From positions 1-20,185 of the IMG/VR virus record IMGVR_UViG_3300044613_003214: a stretch of DNA of 20,185 nt; one strand, given 5' to 3'. Numbering within the stretch: the stretch's first letter is position 1; each line of letters opens with the position of its first letter. Below the pieces are notes generated by a model, which made no database searches, had not been told where the DNA came from, and was given only the letters and a program-made list of their open reading frames with translations. The stretch comes from a virus. This document shows positions 15,238 through 20,185 of this stretch, in pieces. The position numbers and the translations under genes are program-made.

Positions 15238-15919
15238 ATCGCCTCTTTTCGTTATGTGCGCACTCTGATACTGGGCACCAACCCTTACATGTAAAGTTCC
15301 GTTTAGGGTTCCATACATTCGATTCTAGCGCCATTTCTAGTTGTTGGACAAGCGGTTTGAACTGCTCAAAATAAGCCGTACGAAACATGGATTGATAATC
15401 TTCTTTTATAAAGTCGTTTGCCACAACAAACAACAGACCAGCCTTAATCTCTTTAATTTTTGGGAAGTGAGTAAATACTGCCCCGGCCATTAATTTTAAT
15501 TGTTTAGTATCGGCATACTGAGCGCTTTTGCCTGTTTTGTAATCAACCAACCGGGCTTCTTCTTTTTCGCGGTCAACAATCAATAAGTCGGCAATCCCAC
15601 GATACCAAACGTTTTTGTCAAAGAAATCACAAGCAACAATCTTAGAGCCACCATCAGATAGCTTTACGCCCATCTTAAGTTCGCAATGTTTTTCCCCAGG
15701 AAGTGCTTTCAATTTATCCAGCATAGGCTGGATGTATTTATATTTATCTGGAATGGGCTTGCCGTCCCGCATAAATTCTTCTGCAGCTAAATGTAAATCT
15801 TTACCATAAATGATGGCGTCCGATTCAGATTCTTTTACGTCTTTGGCTATACGAAGATGATAGTACTTTTTAGGGCATTGTTCAAAAAGCGTAATGCTGC
15901 TATAGCTCCAGGATGGCAT
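15230..15919 (-). CDS. Cas4/RecB-like PD-(D/E)XK nuclease with four-cysteine (Fe-S type) pattern (229 aa)
   Basis: The order of motifs fits the PD-(D/E)XK exonuclease superfamily (Cas4, RecB C-terminal, AddB): YSSITLFEQCP with C15, His43 in GKDLHLAAEE, D111 in YRGIADLLIV, D126-x-K128 in LVDYKTGK, and Gln140 in KQLKLMAG. The C-terminus has C211, C215 and C220 (CKGWCPVSEC), which with C15 gives the four-cysteine set typical of Fe-S cluster nucleases of this superfamily. The likely role is 5'-3' or 3'-5' exonuclease in phage recombination or end processing, analogous to T7 gp6 or lambda Exo; polarity cannot be read. The ATG overlaps the previous stop as TGATG. There are no cas genes or repeat arrays nearby, so a CRISPR role is unlikely. 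Confidence 0.9.
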   Translation of the reverse strand: MPSWSYSSITLFEQCPKKYYHLRIAKDVKESESDAIIYGKDLHLAAEEFMRDGKPIPDKYKYIQPMLDKLKALPGEKHCELKMGVKLSDGGSKIVACDFFDKNVWYRGIADLLIVDREKEEARLVDYKTGKSAQYADTKQLKLMAGAVFTHFPKIKEIKAGLLFVVANDFIKEDYQSMFRTAYFEQFKPLVQQLEMALESNVWNPKRNFTCKGWCPVSECAHNEKRRYG

Positions 15920-16104
15920 CAGTCTTCTTTCGTTGGTATCCAGGTTTTAACTGCACCGCTTAATAAACGCATTTCTGTTTGCGCATTTAAACAATGTTCG
16001 TATGCTTCTTGAAACTTTCTTGCTACTAATGCTTTCTCTGCTGCTTTAATTTCTTTTACTGCTTCTAAATAAAAAGATGAGTACTCCACCTTAGCATTCT
16101 CCAT
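15919..16104 (-). CDS. Small helical uncharacterised protein between polymerase and nuclease (61 aa)
   Basis: The start chosen is the ATG at 16104, with GGA about ten bases upstream; a TTG at 16116 would add four residues. The protein is almost entirely helical: a Glu/Lys/Ala-rich region (residues ~10-45) with KEIKAAEKALVARKFQEAYE and a NAQTEMRLLSG segment. It resembles a two-helix hairpin of the TPR/coiled-coil kind. It overlaps the polymerase gene end by 14 nt and the nuclease start by 1 nt, so it is embedded in the translationally coupled replication block. It might be a small adaptor of the polymerase or nuclease, but I do not recognise it. Confidence 0.72.
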   Translation of the reverse strand: MENAKVEYSSFYLEAVKEIKAAEKALVARKFQEAYEHCLNAQTEMRLLSGAVKTWIPTKED

Positions 16105-17911
16105 ACGATTTTCCAAAACCCACCTCGCAACTAAGCGGTAAATCCGAAGCCCATTCCGGAACCCATTTCATACATTCTTCTACATAGGCTACCGCTTCTT
16201 GAGCTTCTTTTTCTAATGCGACACAAGCAATGGCGTCATGCACGGTAAGTACAACTTTATATCGTTTTGCAATCCGAATCATTTGCTCCCCAATAATACA
16301 ACGAGCGATTCCTTGGCAAATATTCTCTACCAATTTACCACCGTAAATTTTGTTTACTCCACGTCTAGCATCATACACATATTGATACCGCCCGTCAGTG
16401 TCTTGGATCTGCCGAAGGTGTGGGTATCGTTGGTATAAACCATTAGGCATTAACACTCCCTTATTGCCCGATACAACCACCGCTCCAGTACCAAATGTAA
16501 CCGATTGATTGTTGACCATCGCTTCAATAGCAGACCCGCCCTGTTCCCATAGTTTAGGAATCATTCCGTAGGTGTCACGGTAGACAGCCACAATATGGCG
16601 AGCTTCCCCTTCGTTAATTTCCGTACCAAACGTTTTGAGTTGTGTTTGGAATTTTTGCGCTCCCATCCCGTAGCCCGCGCCAAGGATGGTCGTCTTACCC
16701 ACAAACCTTTCTTCCTTGGTAATTTCTTCTTTCGGCTTGCCATATATAGCAGCAGCCATGATTTTGTATACGTCCTCTCCATTTTTAAATGCCTCCGTTA
16801 AATCTGTTTGACCCGCCAACCAAGCTAATACCCGTGCTTCAATCTGGGCAGAGTCTGCATCAATTATTACATGGCCTTTAGGCGCCATGATTGCCCTTTT
16901 TAACTTACCACCATTAGCCCCCCGGCTAGGTAGATTCTGTAGGTTTATTTTGTCTGCGCCACCCCAACGACCTGTATGTGCTGCATAGTATGACAACGGT
17001 ACGGGCATCTTCCCACGTTTTGAAATGTTGATAAACCGATCCGTACGGGTTTCCTCTAATGTAGACTTGTTACCAAGACGAGCAGCGACCAAGGCCTGTA
17101 CTCTTTCATCCGGATGTTCGGCTAGTGCTTTAAACCCTTCATCGCTCTTGGCCATGGCCAAGGTCTCCTGGCCCGTTGTTGGTGAAATCTTTGTAGGTGG
17201 CTCTACCCCGCATTGACGTAATAACTCAGCAAACTTTTGATTTGACATCAACGCTTCCCGGTCTTGCTGGACCGCTTGTAACAATAGCTCCTTGCGGTTC
17301 TTTACATCTTCTAAGTGCGCCTCCAGGAGCGGGGTGTCCAACTCAAGTGTGGGCTCAGAAAACATCTTGACGGTTATATCAATTAGTTTTAGCTCGGGTT
17401 GTTTAAAGTTAGGTAGGAGCCGTAGGAAGAGTTCGTAGGTTAACTCAACATCATTAATACAGTACCCACCATATGCATCGATTTCCGCTTTGCTAAAGTC
17501 TTTCTTATGTTTACCTAATGCGTTTATGACTTCGGTGCCTTTTTTACCGAGCTCGTAGTATTCCACCAGTTTTGCCAAGCTGTTTCCAATTTCTGTTCCA
17601 TGGACAGCTCTGGCCATGCTGAGGGTATCCAACCAAGCCAAGGGTTTAATACCAAACCGCCAAGTAAGAATAGAGGCGTCAAACATAGCATTGTGAGCCA
17701 GCGCAAAAGAACTTTGCCAATTGTATTGCCTGAGAAATCCACAAACTTCTTCTCCTGTACCACTAAGCCATTTTGTTTCATTATTATTCTCCTTAACAGC
17801 TACGCCGATTACCTCAAAGCGGTCGTCACGAACATACTCCTCTGTCGTTATCTTCGACAAAGAAAATTCTCGGTCATAGTATGTCTCAAAATCAAGGGTA
17901 ATAATATTCAT
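16091..17911 (-). CDS. Family A DNA polymerase with 3'-5' proofreading exonuclease (606 aa)
   Basis: The N-terminal 3'-5' exonuclease shows motif I D7/E9 (LDFET), motif II N74 and D78 (LAHNAMFD), and motif III D154 (CINDVEL). The polymerase domain shows motif A D353-SAQIE (residues 351-358), motif B R402-x3-K406-x7-Y414 and motif C VHDA with H558 and D559. There is no 5'-3' exonuclease domain, as in T7 gp5. The residue equivalent to E. coli Pol I Phe762 is Leu410. Motif C reads HDA rather than the usual HDE. This is the phage replicative polymerase. The ATG at 17911 follows AAGGGG, which overlaps the preceding gene's 3' end; the gap to that gene is 8 nt. Confidence 0.96.
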   Translation of the reverse strand: MNIITLDFETYYDREFSLSKITTEEYVRDDRFEVIGVAVKENNNETKWLSGTGEEVCGFLRQYNWQSSFALAHNAMFDASILTWRFGIKPLAWLDTLSMARAVHGTEIGNSLAKLVEYYELGKKGTEVINALGKHKKDFSKAEIDAYGGYCINDVELTYELFLRLLPNFKQPELKLIDITVKMFSEPTLELDTPLLEAHLEDVKNRKELLLQAVQQDREALMSNQKFAELLRQCGVEPPTKISPTTGQETLAMAKSDEGFKALAEHPDERVQALVAARLGNKSTLEETRTDRFINISKRGKMPVPLSYYAAHTGRWGGADKINLQNLPSRGANGGKLKRAIMAPKGHVIIDADSAQIEARVLAWLAGQTDLTEAFKNGEDVYKIMAAAIYGKPKEEITKEERFVGKTTILGAGYGMGAQKFQTQLKTFGTEINEGEARHIVAVYRDTYGMIPKLWEQGGSAIEAMVNNQSVTFGTGAVVVSGNKGVLMPNGLYQRYPHLRQIQDTDGRYQYVYDARRGVNKIYGGKLVENICQGIARCIIGEQMIRIAKRYKVVLTVHDAIACVALEKEAQEAVAYVEECMKWVPEWASDLPLSCEVGFGKSYGEC

Positions 17912-17919
17912 GTTTTAAA

Positions 17920-18693
17920 TCAACCCCTTGGTAGTTGACCGCTAAAGTTGTAAGTCCCGCTATGGGTTAGATTCGCCCAAGGTGCGGCATAGACTTTGAA
18001 GCCAGCTTTGCGAGCAATCTTACAGAAGTGGTAGTCTTCTGAGAGCAATCGGTTAGATTCTTCATCAATGCTGGTATCAAAGAACTCGTGAATAATCTTC
18101 TTAACTGGGTTCTTATCTACAATCAAGATCATGTCGTTGGTATAAGTCGGCACTAATGGTTTTAAAGTATCAAAAACATTACGCTTAATCAGCATGAATC
18201 CTGTACCACCGTTATCAATCTCCATGGGTTCGTTGATGTTGCCTACTGTTTCGTGTACACCGCCTACTAAGTTAACCACAAACGATCCTGTGTAATTACC
18301 CAAGTCTTTGTAGTCCACACCTTGCTTGACCGCATCGTGTACTAACTTCCAGTTAATTTCTTTTTTGGGATATAGACCGCAAATAATATCTTTGTCAGCT
18401 TTGACCATACGCACAATGTCAGCAGGCTTAAAGCTAATGTCTGCATCAATAAACATCAAATGTGTTGCGTCTGACTGCATGAAATCATAGGCCATGCCAT
18501 TACGAGCACGAGTAATCAAAGACTCATTCATCATGTACGAGTAATACATTTGAATTTGATGGGGCATAAACGTTTGCACACACTCTAAGATACCCATGGT
18601 GTAACCGCCGGTGCATAACCCACCATACATTGGTGTAGCTACAAATAATTTAGCAGGCTTCTTTGGTTCTATTGCTTCTACATTTTCTAACAT
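17920..18693 (-). CDS. Glycosyltransferase-like protein (GT-A fold type, 257 aa)
   Basis: The sequence has an N-terminal beta-strand LFVATPMYGG (16-25), a DxD-type metal/nucleotide-sugar motif in MFIDADISF (D83, D85), a DNGGTGFMLIKR segment (160-171) and SEDYHFCKIARKAGFKVY (218-235) with E219-D220 as a possible catalytic acid pair, then THSG (243-246). This order fits family-2-like GT-A glycosyltransferases of phages. The acceptor could be host or virion glycan, or modified DNA bases; the sequence does not tell. No membrane segment is seen. A strong AAGGAG lies seven bases before the ATG, and the preceding gene ends 3 nt upstream. Its place between surface- and modification-type genes and the polymerase suggests an early accessory function. 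Confidence 0.8.
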   Translation of the reverse strand: MLENVEAIEPKKPAKLFVATPMYGGLCTGGYTMGILECVQTFMPHQIQMYYSYMMNESLITRARNGMAYDFMQSDATHLMFIDADISFKPADIVRMVKADKDIICGLYPKKEINWKLVHDAVKQGVDYKDLGNYTGSFVVNLVGGVHETVGNINEPMEIDNGGTGFMLIKRNVFDTLKPLVPTYTNDMILIVDKNPVKKIIHEFFDTSIDEESNRLLSEDYHFCKIARKAGFKVYAAPWANLTHSGTYNFSGQLPRG

Positions 18694-18696
18694 TCA

Positions 18697-19335
18697 CTAC
18701 TCCTTTTTAATCTCTTCAAAGTTATAAAACCATTCATCCTTAGCACTCCACTTAGCGTGATTTTCAACGCTATATACCTCGGTGGGTATACAAAAGTCAG
18801 GAGTCTTTAGAACTGCTGGTACGAGCGACACGTCATACCAAAGGCATCTGTTGTTGGGTTGGCAAGCAAACTGCCCGTTATCTAAACAAATAAAGTTATA
18901 GCTCTTATGCTCCTCAACACCCTCTGAAAAACTAGTATCTAGTCTGTTAGATTCGGGCGAGGCAAAGTCAATGGTGAACAGGTAGTTACCAAAATGAAAC
19001 TGCTTATCCTTACCAAAGAACTTAACCTTGAGTCCTCTTAAATTAGACTTCTCAATTACCGCCATGTCATACGATAAGCAATCCCATATCTGCAGGTGAT
19101 CTAATGGCAACGGCTCAGCTACTTCTTTCCATACATAGGCATGAATGGGTAGCTTGTCGTACAACGCCCCGTAGTTAGTTAGCATAGACTCGATACGAAA
19201 CGCTTGGCCCTTGATTGCCTTGGCAGTCATCCATACGCAAGGCTCTAGTTCTCCATGCCCCTTCTCATGGTTATAAAGAAACTCTTTACGCACAAAGCAT
19301 TTAACGGGTGGGATGTTAGCAACTAGGAATGTCAT
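18697..19335 (-). CDS. Conserved uncharacterised phage protein (212 aa)
   Basis: I start at the ATG at 19335, which overlaps the previous stop as ATGA; a longer reading to 19365 adds ten residues shared with that gene's frame shadow. The protein begins MTFLVANIPPVKCFVRKEFL and includes AYVWKE, a DHLQIWDCLSYD block (about 89-100), FASPESNRLDTSF, and a C-terminal region rich in aromatic residues. Six Cys are spread through it without a clear zinc pattern. I associate its N-terminal pattern with hypothetical proteins from environmental phages, but no function is known to me. Translational coupling and adjacency to the glycosyltransferase suggest common expression. Confidence 0.82.
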   Translation of the reverse strand: MTFLVANIPPVKCFVRKEFLYNHEKGHGELEPCVWMTAKAIKGQAFRIESMLTNYGALYDKLPIHAYVWKEVAEPLPLDHLQIWDCLSYDMAVIEKSNLRGLKVKFFGKDKQFHFGNYLFTIDFASPESNRLDTSFSEGVEEHKSYNFICLDNGQFACQPNNRCLWYDVSLVPAVLKTPDFCIPTEVYSVENHAKWSAKDEWFYNFEEIKKE

Positions 19336-19514
19336 TTCTCTTGTGCCTTTCCTAATCGAAGCCACTCCGCCTCAATGTATTCTTCTGACAATGGCTTGGC
19401 AATTTTAATTGCTTCATTCAACATATCTTCTGTGACTGTGCAAGTCCATACATGATCGGTCTTATAAAAACGCATAACCAAAGTGCCGATAGGAAACTCT
19501 TTAAACGTGTTCAT
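19332..19514 (-). CDS. Small uncharacterised protein (60 aa)
   Basis: The ATG at 19514 overlaps the stop of the upstream 57-aa gene (ATGA) and is preceded by AGGA about nine bases upstream. The protein starts with IGTLVMRFYKTDHVWTCTV, which looks like a small beta barrel, then has a helical acidic segment ending in EWLRLGKAQEK. No family is recognised. The reading frame, coupling on both sides and a ribosome site support a real gene. Confidence 0.7.
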   Translation of the reverse strand: MNTFKEFPIGTLVMRFYKTDHVWTCTVTEDMLNEAIKIAKPLSEEYIEAEWLRLGKAQEK

Positions 19515-19684
19515 TTCTGAATCCTATTCCATAGTTCAGACAACGGCATCCCTTTGATCTCTCTCCAGCCAACGTATACACAGGCGTACATAATAAACAA
19601 GAAGAAACTAAACACCACCGCAAATATCAATACTGCAAAGGTGGCCAAAAACAAAGCAAACATATTCAGTATTGTGACAATCAT
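19511..19684 (-). CDS. Small hydrophobic membrane protein (57 aa)
   Basis: Translating the - strand from the ATG at 19684 to the TGA at 19513-19511 gives 57 residues. Residues 2-40 are almost wholly hydrophobic and aromatic with no charged residue (for example FALFLATFAVLIFAVV at 9-24), and the tail REIKGMPLSELWNRIQK is mixed and polar. This predicts one long or two short membrane helices with a positively charged C-terminus, probably cytoplasmic. AAGGA lies six bases before the ATG, and both ends overlap neighbouring genes as ATGA, which strongly argues for a real gene. It could be a superinfection-exclusion, lysis-related or membrane anchor protein; nothing in the sequence decides. Confidence 0.78.
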   Translation of the reverse strand: MIVTILNMFALFLATFAVLIFAVVFSFFLFIMYACVYVGWREIKGMPLSELWNRIQK

Positions 19685-20185
19685 TTGTTCCTTATGGCTA
19701 AATTGTTCTGTCCTAGCTGTTGTATTTTGTAGCCGTGACCTTCTAGGTATTCAAGCAATGCTTTACGTTTAGGTTCAAACCATGGCTTCCATGTCCATGC
19801 TTCAAAGATAATTGGTGGGTAGTTGTTTGCCTTGATGGTTTTGATACCACCCTTAATTACTTCTAGTTCGTGACCTTCTACGTCAATTTTAATTAAGCGT
19901 ACGTTTTTGTGTGCACCTGAGTCCAAGGTAAATACTACTAATGGTTCTTTGATACCCTCAGTTTTACATTCGTAATCATTATCACGAACTTCTTTATCCA
20001 TACTAAACGCACCAATGTTGCCTTCATTAGCGTAGTCAGGCATGGTAAGTACCATCCGCTCTTCTTTATCAGACAGCCCAAAGTTATGGCAATGGACATT
20101 ATCTAATCCATTAACAAACGTATTGGCGCATAATTGGTAATATATTATCCGTTGTGGTTCAAAGGCATGATAGGTATGCTTTGAT
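19681..20185 (-). CDS. FkbM-family SAM-dependent methyltransferase, 5' end missing
   Basis: The frame is open to the right edge, so the start is outside; 167 residues are visible. Before the internal ATG at 20055 the sequence continues with YHAFEPQRIIYYQL and NGLDNVHCHNFGLSD, which match the FkbM pattern, so 20055 is not the true start. The hallmark LIKIDVEGHELEVIKGG (visible residues ~97-113) contains the acidic DVEG segment, and IIFEAW follows. FkbM enzymes O-methylate sugars or other small molecules. Next to a glycosyltransferase-like gene, methylation of a glycan is a fair guess. The SAM-binding motif I is beyond the window. The stop overlaps the start of the membrane protein gene (ATGA). 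Confidence 0.9.
   Translation of the reverse strand, partial: SKHTYHAFEPQRIIYYQLCANTFVNGLDNVHCHNFGLSDKEERMVLTMPDYANEGNIGAFSMDKEVRDNDYECKTEGIKEPLVVFTLDSGAHKNVRLIKIDVEGHELEVIKGGIKTIKANNYPPIIFEAWTWKPWFEPKRKALLEYLEGHGYKIQQLGQNNLAIRNK

Noticed and set aside
15230-15919. A CRISPR-Cas adaptation gene (cas4)
   Set aside because: There is no repeat array and no cas1, cas2 or effector gene; the neighbours are phage replication genes, where Cas4/RecB-like exonucleases are common.

Overview
The window looks like a piece of a tailed-phage (Caudoviricetes) genome with a podovirus-like, broadly T7-like gene set. It is AT-leaning by eye, with tightly packed and often overlapping genes, phage-type replication enzymes and virion ejection proteins. 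The host cannot be read from the sequence. The style of the giant virion protein, the Gln/Ala-rich structural protein and the replication set resembles phages known mostly from freshwater and marine metagenomes, so an aquatic Gram-negative host is a reasonable guess. No integrase, RNA polymerase, lysis, terminase, portal or capsid gene is visible here.

Layout. The left 8.56 kb is read on the + strand. It carries the 3' part of a Gln/Ala-rich structural protein, a lytic-transglycosylase virion protein (630 aa), and a 1943-aa protein with an HELLH zinc-metallopeptidase motif and a C-terminal region resembling the large polyvalent (LPD38-like) proteins. Together they look like the late DNA-ejection module. 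The rest of the window is read on the - strand, and the two transcription units converge at about 8.56-8.65 kb. A hairpin there has its U-tract only on the - strand and overlaps the stop codon of the giant + strand gene.

In transcription order (right to left), the - strand unit begins with an FkbM-type methyltransferase that runs off the right edge. It continues with a 57-aa membrane protein, two uncharacterised proteins and a glycosyltransferase-like protein. The replication and recombination block follows: family A DNA polymerase with 3'-5' exonuclease, a 61-aa protein, a Cas4/RecB-like nuclease with four cysteines, an HNH-like protein, an SNF2-type helicase, a conserved 134-aa phage protein, a putative ssDNA-binding protein, a small HTH protein, a primase-helicase (AEP-like plus DUF927) and a small terminal gene.

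The enzymes would form an almost complete replisome: primase-helicase, polymerase, ssDNA-binding protein, nuclease and remodelling helicase. The upstream sugar- and methyl-transfer genes may modify host surface, virion or nucleotide substrates. Regulatory signals include a near-consensus sigma70 promoter (13246-13273), a hairpin just upstream of the HTH start codon, a structured 131-nt gap before the helicase gene, and three consecutive ATGA stop/start overlaps.
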